From assembly GCF_000710615.1 (NCBI RefSeq), contig NZ_JDTH01000006.1, positions 1 to 64,000 of the forward strand: DNA of 64,000 nucleotides, written 5' to 3'. How positions within the stretch are numbered: position 1 is the stretch's first letter; every line of letters starts with the position of its first letter. This stretch comes from Haladaptatus cibarius D43. Lineage in GTDB: Archaea > Halobacteriota > Halobacteria > Halobacteriales > Haladaptataceae. A program made the position numbers and the translations under genes. Below are positions 53,534 through 62,430 of this stretch, piece after piece. The notes below the pieces were generated by a model. The model was given only the letters and a program-made list of their open reading frames with translations, did no database searches and had not been told where the DNA came from.

Positions 53534-54400
53534 TCACTCGCTAGAATTTCCGGAACTGTCGTCGTCGGGCCGCGGAAGCGCGACGAACGACGTTCGCTCG
53601 ATGCTGAAGGGGTCGTACACCGACTGGTGGCACGGACAGTAAATCTCGTCCGCAGCCCCGAACTTCGCACTGCCGGGGTCGCCCTTGAACAGCGGCACGC
53701 AGCAGAAATGCGTGCATTTGTCCATGATGGCGATGAAGCCCTGTTGCGTGCTTGCGCTCAACCACTGATTGTCGTTGGCCGCTTCCTCGATTCGCGTGCT
53801 CCGAATGAGTTGGACAGGAATCGTCCCGCTCGCGGGAACGTCCTGCGAGCGCCACGTCGCCACAGCGGGTTTCCCGAGCCCCGATTGACCGATACCGTTG
53901 CCCCACGATTCATAGTCCTCGAAATCGCTGACGTTGACGATGGCTCCCCCTTCTACCTCCGACTGCCATTCGTACTGCGACGACGATGCGTAGCGGAAGT
54001 AGTTGTCTTGGTCTGCGTTTGGTTCGACGCCGGGATACGTCTGGACGCCGCAGTACTGGAACCACTCCGACGAGTACGTGACGCCGCCGAGTTGCTGTTC
54101 GGCGACGGTTATCGTTTGCCCTGCCTGCCGCTGCTGTTGAACCTCCGGCCAGACTCCTTTCACGTCACCGTTGTCCTCGATTTCGACCGGAATTTGTGGC
54201 ATCGGTCGCGGCGCTGGCCCCGCCGTGTTTTCGACGCCGTAGTATTGAATGATACCTCCGCCTTCACCAGTCGGTGCCGTCGCGGAGTTGAGCGTTGCCA
54301 CCGTTCCAGTTCCGATACCTGCCAACGCCGCGCTTCCGACGACTCCCTTGACGAAGCGACGACGGGACGTGTCTTCCGGATATTTGTCCGCCTCTGACAT
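53534..54400 (-). CDS. Tat-exported Rieske 2Fe-2S protein
   Basis: 288 residues from the ATG at 54400; 29 further codons are open upstream but precede a better start. The Tat motif SRRRFVKGVVGSAALAG (12-28) acts as export signal and membrane anchor. The Rieske ligands are in CTHFCC (229-234) and CPCH (255-258), giving the Cys-x-His...Cys-x-x-His set with the two disulfide Cys. It is like the Rieske subunit of a haloarchaeal cytochrome bc-type or related complex, but no cytochrome b gene is in the window. Confidence 0.92.
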   Translation of the reverse strand: MSEADKYPEDTSRRRFVKGVVGSAALAGIGTGTVATLNSATAPTGEGGGIIQYYGVENTAGPAPRPMPQIPVEIEDNGDVKGVWPEVQQQRQAGQTITVAEQQLGGVTYSSEWFQYCGVQTYPGVEPNADQDNYFRYASSSQYEWQSEVEGGAIVNVSDFEDYESWGNGIGQSGLGKPAVATWRSQDVPASGTIPVQLIRSTRIEEAANDNQWLSASTQQGFIAIMDKCTHFCCVPLFKGDPGSAKFGAADEIYCPCHQSVYDPFSIERTSFVALPRPDDDSSGNSSE

Positions 54401-54762
54401 CGTGTTGTTCACCCTGCGTGGTTCGTTGTGGAACCCTCGTGTCATCACGAAGGTTTGCGCATCATCAGTTTGCGCATGTTTCACCACGCAATCGTGGAGG
54501 CTAGGGATTCACCGCCCTTTGTTATTCGTCGCCCATTCGCTAGTCCGCACCGATTACTCCGAATGTCTATCGAGTAATGTTATATTTCTTGATAATTTCT
54601 CCCTCGCCGACTGCGACGACTTTTACTCGGTATGATATTATCCATTACAGATTCACATACCGAAAACGATTAAAACAGTGTTACAACCTCCCCGTCTGGT
54701 GATTTCTTCCTTTCACGCCCAATAGAGATATATGCGTGTTACAGTGATATCTATACTAGGGC
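54401..54762. other. Divergent intergenic region between Rieske and KaiC-like genes
   Basis: About 360 bases without a gene. Near the Rieske start is a direct repeat GTTTGCGCAT at 54453-54462 and 54468-54477. The KaiC side is AT-rich, with a TATA-like AGATATATG at 54726-54734, about 30 bases before the KaiC ATG, implying a very short leader. I see no coding potential in between. Confidence 0.5.
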
Positions 54763-56241
54763 ATGACTCACAGTCCACCAGAGCGAATATCGACGGGCGT
54801 GTCTGGACTGGACGAGATACTGCACAGTGGTCTTATTCCAGGACGGAGCTATCTCGTTCGGGGCGACCCGGGAACAGGAAAGACGATTCTCGGAATGAAC
54901 TATCTCACTGCTGGCGTCGAGGCGGGTGAGACGGTTTTATTCGTCAACTTAGAAGAATCGGAAGAGGACATTCGTTCCAACGCGACAACGTTGGGAATCG
55001 ACCTTTCGGACGTTCACTTCCTCGATTTGAGTCCGGATTCCGATGTCTTCGTTGACCAACAGTCCTACGATATTTTCTCGCCGAGCGAAGTCGAGCAGGA
55101 ACCGCTTACCACGGCGATTACGGAGCGTGTCGAATCGATAGAACCCGACCGGGTGTTCATCGACCCGTTGACGAAACTGCGCCACCTCACCTCTGACACC
55201 TATCAGTTCCGAAAGCAGGTCATCGCGTTTATGCGCTACCTGAAAGAGCAGGGGGCGACGATACTGCTCACGTCGGAGAGTACGCCGGATTCACCCGACC
55301 ACGACCTGCAGTATATGACCGATGGCACCATCCAACTCGAACGGCCGGATATGGGTCGCGTCATTTCGGTTCCGAAGTTCCGCGGGTCGTCGATTCGGGA
55401 GGGCAAACACTCGATGCGAATCGAGCAGGGCGGTCTCGCCGTCTATCCGGAACTGACGACGAACGGGCACGACCGGGAGTACGTCGCCGAACCGATTCCG
55501 TCCGGCGTCACCGAAATCGACAACCTGCTTCACGGCGGTATCGAGCGCGGAACGGTCACGGTGTTGAGCGGGCCGACTGGGGTCGGCAAAACGACCGCCG
55601 GAACGCAGTTCATGAAGGAGGCCGCGAGCAGGGGCGAACGCTCGGTCATCTACATGTTCGAAGAAAGTACGGAGACGTTTATGCGGCGGAACGAGGCCAT
55701 CGACATCCCCGTCGAGGAGATGATGGAACAGGGAGCGCTCGAAGTCGAAGAAGTCGAACCCCTCGACCATTCCGCCATGGAGTTCGCCCGCGAAGTTCGG
55801 CGCGAAGTCGAAGAGAACGACACGGACATCGTCATGCTAGACGGTTTGCAGGGGTACAAACTCTCGATTAGCAGTGAGAGCAATGAGATGCTCGTCAGGA
55901 AACTCCACACGCTGTCGCGCTATCTCAAGGATATGGGCGTCTCAGTTATTCTCGTGGACGAAATCCAATCCGTTACCGGCGAGTTTCAAGCGACGGAGGC
56001 GGGAATCAGCTACCTCGCGGACAACATCGTCTTCCTGCGCCATATCGAAATTTCGGGCGAGATGCGCAAGGCCATCGGCGTGTTGAAAAAGCGGACGAGC
56101 GATTTCGAGCGCACGCTCCGCGAGTTCAGAATCACCGACCACGGCCTCGAAGTTGGCGAACCGCTTACCAGGCTTCGAGGCGTTCTGTCGGGCGCGCCGG
56201 AGTGGACTGAAGTCGAATCCACACTGGACAATGGAGGATGA
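54763..56241 (+). CDS. Double-domain KaiC-like RecA-fold ATPase, copy 1
   Basis: 492 residues. Two KaiC domains: domain I has Walker A GDPGTGKT (34-41), LEESEED and Walker-B-like DRVFIDPLTKL; domain II has GPTGVGKT (270-277), the FEES glutamate pair (about 302), VMLDG and late GEMRKAIGVLKKRTSDFERTLREF. In cyanobacterial KaiC the phosphorylated pair is Ser-Thr in HISTITDTI; here the matching segment reads AGISYLADNI, so the Ser is kept and the Thr is Tyr. KaiA and KaiB are not seen. The stop overlaps the start of the receiver-like gene by 11 bases. The partner paralogue is at 60955. Confidence 0.93.
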   Translation: MTHSPPERISTGVSGLDEILHSGLIPGRSYLVRGDPGTGKTILGMNYLTAGVEAGETVLFVNLEESEEDIRSNATTLGIDLSDVHFLDLSPDSDVFVDQQSYDIFSPSEVEQEPLTTAITERVESIEPDRVFIDPLTKLRHLTSDTYQFRKQVIAFMRYLKEQGATILLTSESTPDSPDHDLQYMTDGTIQLERPDMGRVISVPKFRGSSIREGKHSMRIEQGGLAVYPELTTNGHDREYVAEPIPSGVTEIDNLLHGGIERGTVTVLSGPTGVGKTTAGTQFMKEAASRGERSVIYMFEESTETFMRRNEAIDIPVEEMMEQGALEVEEVEPLDHSAMEFAREVRREVEENDTDIVMLDGLQGYKLSISSESNEMLVRKLHTLSRYLKDMGVSVILVDEIQSVTGEFQATEAGISYLADNIVFLRHIEISGEMRKAIGVLKKRTSDFERTLREFRITDHGLEVGEPLTRLRGVLSGAPEWTEVESTLDNGG

Positions 56242-56596
56242 ATCGCTCGTCCTCGTCCTTAGCAAGAACGAAAAAAACCTCGAACTGCTCGCCGACCTCG
56301 TTGACCAAGAAGGATGCACGGCGCGCATCACGACTACGGTCGGGGAGTTCGATGCCGTCCTCCGCGGGGACGAGCGAATCGAAATCGCCGTCCTCGATAC
56401 CGAGGGGTTCACGGCGGACTTGTGGAAGCGATGTGGCTATCTGCACGAACAAGATATTCCGTCCGTCGTCCTCACCCCATCGACGCCCGCGCACGTTCGA
56501 CGCGAAGCAATCAGCCGCGGCGTTCGTTCCATCCTCGAAAAGCCGGTCGATACGGCCGACCTGCGGGCGACGATTCGCGGCATGCTGATGCAGTAA
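56231..56596 (+). CDS. Degenerate receiver-domain protein, copy 1
   Basis: 121 residues from the ATG at 56231, inside the end of the KaiC gene (11-base overlap), so translation is coupled. The fold is that of a CheY-like receiver: phospho-acceptor Asp56 in VLDTEGF, Thr82 and Lys104 in LEKPVD are retained, but the acidic pair that binds magnesium (usually DD near residue 12) reads LSKNEK. Phosphorylation is thus doubtful and a signal-independent protein-protein role is likely. It is the expected partner of the KaiC-like protein. Confidence 0.88.
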   Translation: MEDESLVLVLSKNEKNLELLADLVDQEGCTARITTTVGEFDAVLRGDERIEIAVLDTEGFTADLWKRCGYLHEQDIPSVVLTPSTPAHVRREAISRGVRSILEKPVDTADLRATIRGMLMQ

Positions 56597-56726
56597 ACTG
56601 AACGCCACTCCATTTTTGAACCACCTTCAATCGTCGGATTGGCTTATATAGTCTGTCCAGTTACACACAATTTCTTACCTGTTTGAAATCTGTCTGTCTA
56701 AGTGTACAAACCATATCCCCCGAGCG

Positions 56727-59363
56727 ATGATTTCACGGACACATTCAGACGCCGATTCGACTGACCTGATTTCTGGTCGCACCGTCGTGAGCCTCATCTT
56801 CGTCGCCATCATGCTGTTTTCTGCCGTGGCCCCGGCAGTTGCCAGCATTTCGGCGACAGCAAGCGAATCGACGCCAGCGGCGGTGACAGAATCAGCACCA
56901 CTGACGGCATCGACGCCAACGGCGACCACCGGACAACTGAGCGCCGCTGACGGCACCCCGCTTACCGGCGATTCCGTCTGGTCGTTCGACGGTGGGACAC
57001 ATCGCTACGCGACGACAGACGAAACCGGTTCGTTCAGCCTCGATGGCGACGGGACGGTCGGTTTCTACCAGAAAACTGACAATCACTACTGGCAGCGCGA
57101 CGGAGTTGCCGACATGTATGCAACCGGTCATGGATCTGAAAACATCGGTGAAATTACCGTCCCGAACGCGCATGTGCTCAACGTGCGTGTTCTCGACACA
57201 GATGGAAATCCGGTTTCCGACGTGAGCGTTCGTCTGAGCGACCACGCAGAGGATTCGAACGCATCGGTCGGTATCGTCGGTGAAACGGATGAAAACGGAT
57301 TCTATCGTGCGGACAGAGCGCCGTTTACCGGCGTCGAAATCGCCGGAAACGTCTCGGTTGCGGTTCGCTCCCCGCCGACGCAAGAGCGATTCGTCCAGCG
57401 TCAGTATCGCCGAAATCTGACTGTCACGAACGAACAAACGCTGACGATTCGGTTGGAAGACGGGGAAGAAGCTATCGACGTGACCGGCAGTTTCAGCCGG
57501 TTCGACGGAACGCCGACGTCCGGTTCGGTCGATATTCGAACCGAACGCACGTTCGCCGACGGTGAGAATCGTTCGTTTGCACTGGATGATTCCGGCGCAC
57601 TCGACGCGACGCTTCCATTCAATCAGCAACTGGAAGGGATGACGTTCCACCACGTTTCGTTTGTCCAACCCGACTTTCAGCGTGATGGCGCGCCAGACCT
57701 GTTCGCCGTCGATAGAATCGACGGCACGGAATCCGTCGATTTCGACCGGCAACTCCCACAGGCGCACACGACGATGTTCTCCGTTACCGACGACGACGGG
57801 ACGCCGGTTGCGAACGCGGACGTTACGGTAACCCACCGAAGTCCGACGGGAGCGACGGCGAGCAAAACGTTCCAAACCGACGAAAGCGGGCGACTCGGCG
57901 GCGGCAAGTCACCCGGACTCGAACTCACCGGACGTCTGACTATTCGAGTGTCGCCGCCGGACTCCGACCGATTCGTCGGCGGTGCGGTTCGTTCCCTCGA
58001 CGTTCGTGATTCGACGCACGTCTCGGTTTCGCTTGACGAAGCGCCGCCGGAGTTGTCCGGCCTTTCAACCCCGAATTCGGTCGAACTCGGCGATTCGATT
58101 TCGCTCACTGCGGACGCGAGCGGCGCTGTTTCCGAATACCGATGGGATTTCGATAGCGACGGGGTGACCGACGAAACGACCGCGGAACCGACGGTTTCAC
58201 ACAGCTACGCCGAAATCGGCACGTTCTCTCCGACCGTGACGGCGGTTGCCGACGATGGCGTAACCGCGAGTACGAGCGAGACGATTTCGGTGGCGGACAC
58301 GCGTGCACCGATTGCGAACATCTCCGTCCCGCTGACGATACTCTCCGGCGTTCCGGTCACCTTCTCCGCCGAGGAGACGACCGACGAGGGTGGAATTGCT
58401 CGCTACGTTTGGGAGTTCGATGACGGAACGACGAAGGAAACGAACTCACCGACCGTTTCGAACACGTTCGAGACGGTCGGCCCACAAACGCTGCGAGTTA
58501 CGGCGTATGACGACGCCGGAAATTCCGATTCCGCGGCCCGAACGTTCGAAATCGGAAATTGGAGCGAGGATGGCGGCGGTGCCCCCGGAAACAACAGTAG
58601 TGCTGGAAACGGTACTAACGGCGGCGGTGCTGGCGGCGCGGGTGGCGGCGGTGGCGGATTCAGCGAAGCAATCGTCGAAACATCGCACGGCGACGACGGC
58701 GTGGCAATCGACGTGTTGAACGGTCGAGACGGCGAAACCGCGTGGGCCGACCTCTCCGGCGAGGAAACGGCCGCCGTCTCGTTCACCGAAGTCGGCATCG
58801 AGTTCGACCGAACCGACGCGAACACCGCGATTACGGCGGACGGAAAATCCGTTGATGACGCTTCTGACGCTCCGGAGAACGCTCTCGCACTTCTCGACCT
58901 TCGGGAGCGATACGTTCGAACCGGTGACGTGGATTCTGCGACGATTCGGTTCTCTGTTTCGCCCGACGAACTACCGGAGGGGGCGACCCTTTCGGACGTG
59001 ACCCTCTCCCAACTTCGGGGCGACGAGTGGCACACCGTTCACAGCACGCGGGACGGAGTCGAATTTTCGGCGACCGTTTCTGCCTTCTCGACCATTGCGG
59101 TGAGCGTCGCTGGTGAGGGAGCGGAAACGGTACCCGAGTCCGGAACTGGCACCGAAACGAACTCCCCGGACGACCGGCAGTCGAATTCGGCAGAGTCGCG
59201 TGCTAACACCAACACCACGAACGCCAGGAAAACGACATCGACAGTGACGACCACGGGAACGGCGGAAACGCAGGACGTGCTTAGCAATGGCCAACCAGGA
59301 TTCGGATTCGTCGTTGCTCTTCTCGCGCTGGTGGTTCTCGCCCGCGAGAGGCAACGTCTTTAA
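56727..59363 (+). CDS. PGF-CTERM surface protein with carboxypeptidase-regulatory-like and PKD domains
   Basis: 878 residues. Signal peptide to about residue 45 (TVVSLIFVAIMLFSAVAPAVAS). Ig-like carboxypeptidase-regulatory repeats follow (about 75-440), then PKD-type modules (DGVTDETTAEPTVSHSYAEIGTFSPTVTAVADDG; IARYVWEFDDGTTKETNSPTVSNTFETVGPQTLRVTAYDDAGN) to about 620. A Gly/Asn-rich linker leads to a PGF-pre-PGF domain (about 650-800). A Thr/Asn/Ser-rich stretch precedes the C-terminal PGF-CTERM signal (QPGFGFVVALLALVVLARERQRL), a substrate of archaeosortase ArtA. It is probably glycosylated and anchored in the S-layer region. Confidence 0.93.
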   Translation: MISRTHSDADSTDLISGRTVVSLIFVAIMLFSAVAPAVASISATASESTPAAVTESAPLTASTPTATTGQLSAADGTPLTGDSVWSFDGGTHRYATTDETGSFSLDGDGTVGFYQKTDNHYWQRDGVADMYATGHGSENIGEITVPNAHVLNVRVLDTDGNPVSDVSVRLSDHAEDSNASVGIVGETDENGFYRADRAPFTGVEIAGNVSVAVRSPPTQERFVQRQYRRNLTVTNEQTLTIRLEDGEEAIDVTGSFSRFDGTPTSGSVDIRTERTFADGENRSFALDDSGALDATLPFNQQLEGMTFHHVSFVQPDFQRDGAPDLFAVDRIDGTESVDFDRQLPQAHTTMFSVTDDDGTPVANADVTVTHRSPTGATASKTFQTDESGRLGGGKSPGLELTGRLTIRVSPPDSDRFVGGAVRSLDVRDSTHVSVSLDEAPPELSGLSTPNSVELGDSISLTADASGAVSEYRWDFDSDGVTDETTAEPTVSHSYAEIGTFSPTVTAVADDGVTASTSETISVADTRAPIANISVPLTILSGVPVTFSAEETTDEGGIARYVWEFDDGTTKETNSPTVSNTFETVGPQTLRVTAYDDAGNSDSAARTFEIGNWSEDGGGAPGNNSSAGNGTNGGGAGGAGGGGGGFSEAIVETSHGDDGVAIDVLNGRDGETAWADLSGEETAAVSFTEVGIEFDRTDANTAITADGKSVDDASDAPENALALLDLRERYVRTGDVDSATIRFSVSPDELPEGATLSDVTLSQLRGDEWHTVHSTRDGVEFSATVSAFSTIAVSVAGEGAETVPESGTGTETNSPDDRQSNSAESRANTNTTNARKTTSTVTTTGTAETQDVLSNGQPGFGFVVALLALVVLARERQRL

Positions 59364-59386
59364 CCCTCTCCTCAAATGGTTCGGCA

Positions 59387-60133
59387 ATGCGAATCGAGAA
59401 CAGTTTCATTCCCGTCCGCGGGGTGGGCGAGAAGACGGAGCAGAAACTGTGGCAAAACGGTGCAATCGATTGGAACGAGTTCGACCCGTCGCTCGTCGGC
59501 AGCGCGACGGGGGACAGAATCGAGTCGTTCATCGCCACGGCGAGCGAGCATCTCGACGACGGCAACTCACGCTATTTCGCGTCCGAATTTCCCAGCGGCG
59601 AGAACTGGCGACTGTACGAGAACTTCCGCGAGAACACCTGTTTTTTCGACATCGAAACGACCGGGCTAAGCAAATATTCGAGCGTCGTCACGACCGTCAG
59701 TTTGCATCGCGGCGGCGAGACGAAAACGCTGGTTCGAGGTGACGACCTCACGGCGGAGGCCCTTCAGCGCGAATTTTCGGAGTCCGATCTGCTCGTTTCC
59801 TTCAACGGCAAGCGGTTCGACCAGCCTTTCTTGGAACACAACTTCGACCTGTCGATGGACGCGCCGCACCTCGATTTGATGTACACCTGCAAACGTCTCG
59901 GCCTCTCCGGCGGGCTGAGTGCGGTGGAAAACGAACTCGGCGTCAGCCGCGGCGGCATGGACATCGGCGGGCAGGATGCAGTTCGACTCTGGTATCAGTA
60001 CGAAGCAGGGGATGAAGCGGCACTGGAGACGCTCGTTCGATACAACCAGTACGACACGCAGAATCTGGAGACGATTTTGGAGACGGTTACCGAGACGCTT
60101 CACGACGACGTGTTCGCGTGTCATCTGCCCTGA
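59387..60133 (+). CDS. YprB-type RNase H-like exonuclease
   Basis: 248 residues. A short HhH-like N-terminus (VRGVGEKTEQKLWQNG) precedes an RNase H fold: FFDIETTGLS near residue 87 supplies the DxE pair, SFNGKRFDQPFLE the third Asp, and YNQYDTQNLETIL the last Asp of a DEDDy-type nuclease. The YprB/RNase H-like family is linked with DNA repair or RNA turnover. It ends in the palindrome shared with the cyclase gene. Confidence 0.9.
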   Translation: MRIENSFIPVRGVGEKTEQKLWQNGAIDWNEFDPSLVGSATGDRIESFIATASEHLDDGNSRYFASEFPSGENWRLYENFRENTCFFDIETTGLSKYSSVVTTVSLHRGGETKTLVRGDDLTAEALQREFSESDLLVSFNGKRFDQPFLEHNFDLSMDAPHLDLMYTCKRLGLSGGLSAVENELGVSRGGMDIGGQDAVRLWYQYEAGDEAALETLVRYNQYDTQNLETILETVTETLHDDVFACHLP

Positions 60134-60165
60134 GCGCAAACGCGGGAAACCCGCGTTTGCGCTCA
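60131..60165. terminator. 35-bp perfect palindromic hairpin enclosing both stop codons
   Basis: Arms TGAGCGCAAACGCGGG and its reverse complement form a 16-bp stem with loop AAA. The left arm begins with the TGA of the exonuclease and the right arm ends with the TGA (read as TCA) of the cyclase, so one structure can end transcripts from both sides. Confidence 0.75.
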
Positions 60166-60801
60166 ATACTCCGCAACCGCACGAACCGGCGCACCATCTG
60201 CATCTTCTACGGAAAGCGGAAACGCGGTCAATCGAAACTGTCGCGGCAATCCATCGAGGTTGGTCAAATTTTCCAGAATGAGGTGGTCGGTTCCGAGCAG
60301 TTTGCGGTGGGCGGGAACTCCTTCGGGTTCCCCTTCAGTTGCGTTTTCCGTCGGCGTCGGGTCAACGTTCAGCGCGTCGATGGCGACGTGGTAGTCGTGG
60401 TCTGTACACCATCTTGCGGTTTCGCGGGTCAGATACGGATGGTCGAAATAGTCGTCCGTTCCCCAGTGGGTGTCCCATCCGGTCCGAAAGACGAGCAGGT
60501 CGTCGTCGGTCGGTTCTGGAAGGTCGGCGGGGCGAATCGGTTCTCTGGCCACCTTTTGACGGCAATCGACCAGCAGGGCGTCGAAAACGAACGTTTCGAT
60601 GGAGAACGAATCGAGCGTTCGCCCCTCGGGTTCGGTGTGACACGGCGCATCGACGTGGGTTCCGCTGTGGCTCCCGAGTTCGAGGTTGGTGACCCGATAG
60701 CCGTCCGCCTCGTGGGTCGCATGCGGCGTGCAGTTTACGGGTGGGTCGTCGGGGTACACTGTCGCGCCCGAGTCGAGCGAGTGGGAACAATCACGGTACA
60801 T
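60163..60801 (-). CDS. Cyclase-family metal hydrolase (kynurenine-formamidase-like)
   Basis: 212 residues. The conserved HxGTHxDxPxH metal site is seen as SHSGTHVDAPCH (about 45-55), and YHVAIDALNVDP near residue 138 plus HRKLLGTDHLILENLTNL near 166 complete the fold. Enzymes of this family hydrolyse N-formylkynurenine or cyclic/amide bonds with a divalent metal. The physiological substrate is not clear. It is convergent with the exonuclease gene. Confidence 0.92.
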   Translation of the reverse strand: MYRDCSHSLDSGATVYPDDPPVNCTPHATHEADGYRVTNLELGSHSGTHVDAPCHTEPEGRTLDSFSIETFVFDALLVDCRQKVAREPIRPADLPEPTDDDLLVFRTGWDTHWGTDDYFDHPYLTRETARWCTDHDYHVAIDALNVDPTPTENATEGEPEGVPAHRKLLGTDHLILENLTNLDGLPRQFRLTAFPLSVEDADGAPVRAVAEY

Positions 60802-60914
60802 CCTCGTTCGTCCGAATGGGATGTTGAAATAAAACTGCGCGGTTCGTTCGGGATTTTATAAATTATGGTACGACTACTACTCTCCCGAACTTTCAAGAGT
60901 ACAGACTCCGGTAG

Positions 60915-60923
60915 AAATATACC
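60915..60923 (+). promoter_or_regulatory. TATA-like element of the second KaiC module
   Basis: AAATATACC lies about 36 bases before the KaiC ATG at 60955. Initiation about 25-28 bases downstream would give a leader of some ten bases. Confidence 0.4.
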
Positions 60924-60954
60924 GCTCCACTGAGCAGGTATAGCAACGCCGCGT

Positions 60955-62430
60955 ATGAGTAACATTCAACTGACAAAAATATCGACCGGAACAACGGGGC
61001 TTGACGAAATTTTGCGAGGGGGTTTCATCGCAAAACGAAGCTACCTTCTTCGGGGTGACCCGGGAACAGGAAAGACGATTCTCGGAATGAACTATCTCAC
61101 TGCTGGTGTCGAGTCTGGCGAGACGGTTCTGTTCGTTAATTTGGAGGAATCAGCGGAGGACATTCGGGACAACGCATCGACGCTCGACATCGACCTCTCG
61201 GACGTTCACTTCCTCGATTTAAGTCCGGATTCCGACGTGTTCGTTGACGAGCAATCCTACGATATTTTCACACCCAGCGAAGTCGAACAAGAACCGCTCA
61301 CACAAGCGATTACCGAACGGGTCGAATCCATCGACCCAGACCGGGTGTTCATCGACCCGCTCACCCGACTTCGTCATCTGACGTCGGACGAGTATCAGTT
61401 CAGAAAGCAAGTCATCGCGTTCATGCACTACCTGAAAGAGCAGGGTGCGACAGTGCTGTTTACGTCCCAGCACAGCGATGAATCGTCGGACGACGACCTG
61501 CAGTATATGACCGACGGCACGATTGAACTGGAAAACTCGACGCACGGACGCACCATCAGCGTCCCGAAATTCCGCGGGTCGTCGGTCAATGAGGGCGACC
61601 ACGCGATGCGAATCAAAACGGGCGGCCTTGCGGTCTATCCGGAAATATCTCCGACGAACCACTCCCGAACGTTCGAAATCGAATCCGTTTCCTCGGGCGT
61701 TCCAGAAGTTGACCAACTGCTTCACGGTGGTCTCGAACGCGGAACCATCAGCATTCTAAGCGGGCCAACTGGGGTCGGCAAGACGACTGTCGGAACGCAG
61801 TTCATGAAAGAGGCCGCGGGACGAGGTGAACGCTCGGTCATGTACATGTTCGAGGAAACGTTGGAGACGTTCCGTGAACGGAGCGAAACCATCAACATCC
61901 CGGTCAAACGGATGCAAGAACAGGGGGCGCTTGAAGTCGAAGAGATGAAACCGCTCGACCGCTCCGCCACCGAGTTTGCCCACCGCGTTCGGAAAGATGT
62001 AGAGGAAAACGACACCAGCATCGTCATGATAGACGGTATCGACGGCTACAAACTCTCGCTTCGGGACGACAACGAACGCGTGTTGGTGCGAAAACTCCAC
62101 TCGCTCTGCCGATATCTGAAAAACATGGGCGTCACCGTCATCCTCGTGGACGAAATCGACACCATCACCGGCGAGTTCCAAGCCACGGAGGCGGGAATCA
62201 GCTATCTCGCGGACAATATCATTTTCCTCCGCCACCTCGAAGTGACGGGCGAGATGCGCAAGGCCATCGGCGTGTTGAAAAAGCGGACGAGCGACTTCGA
62301 ACGCACGCTTCGCGAGTTCGAAATCACCGAGCATGGACTCAAAGTCGGAGAACCGCTGACCCAACTCAACAGTGTCCTCTCGGGTTCTCCGGAGGTGGCG
62401 CAACAGCCATCGGAGTCGTACAATGGGTGA
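60955..62430 (+). CDS. Double-domain KaiC-like RecA-fold ATPase, copy 2
   Basis: 491 residues, a close paralogue of the protein at 54763, with the same architecture: Walker A GDPGTGKT in domain I and GPTGVGKT in domain II, FEET in place of FEES, and AGISYLADNI at the phosphosite position. Differences cluster in the linker and in the region between residues 160 and 250. A 50-base block at its start (61057-61106) is identical to the other copy (54865-54914). Stop and receiver start overlap by eight bases. The domain II region PVKRMQEQGALEVEEMKPLD may set partner choice. Confidence 0.93.
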   Translation: MSNIQLTKISTGTTGLDEILRGGFIAKRSYLLRGDPGTGKTILGMNYLTAGVESGETVLFVNLEESAEDIRDNASTLDIDLSDVHFLDLSPDSDVFVDEQSYDIFTPSEVEQEPLTQAITERVESIDPDRVFIDPLTRLRHLTSDEYQFRKQVIAFMHYLKEQGATVLFTSQHSDESSDDDLQYMTDGTIELENSTHGRTISVPKFRGSSVNEGDHAMRIKTGGLAVYPEISPTNHSRTFEIESVSSGVPEVDQLLHGGLERGTISILSGPTGVGKTTVGTQFMKEAAGRGERSVMYMFEETLETFRERSETINIPVKRMQEQGALEVEEMKPLDRSATEFAHRVRKDVEENDTSIVMIDGIDGYKLSLRDDNERVLVRKLHSLCRYLKNMGVTVILVDEIDTITGEFQATEAGISYLADNIIFLRHLEVTGEMRKAIGVLKKRTSDFERTLREFEITEHGLKVGEPLTQLNSVLSGSPEVAQQPSESYNG

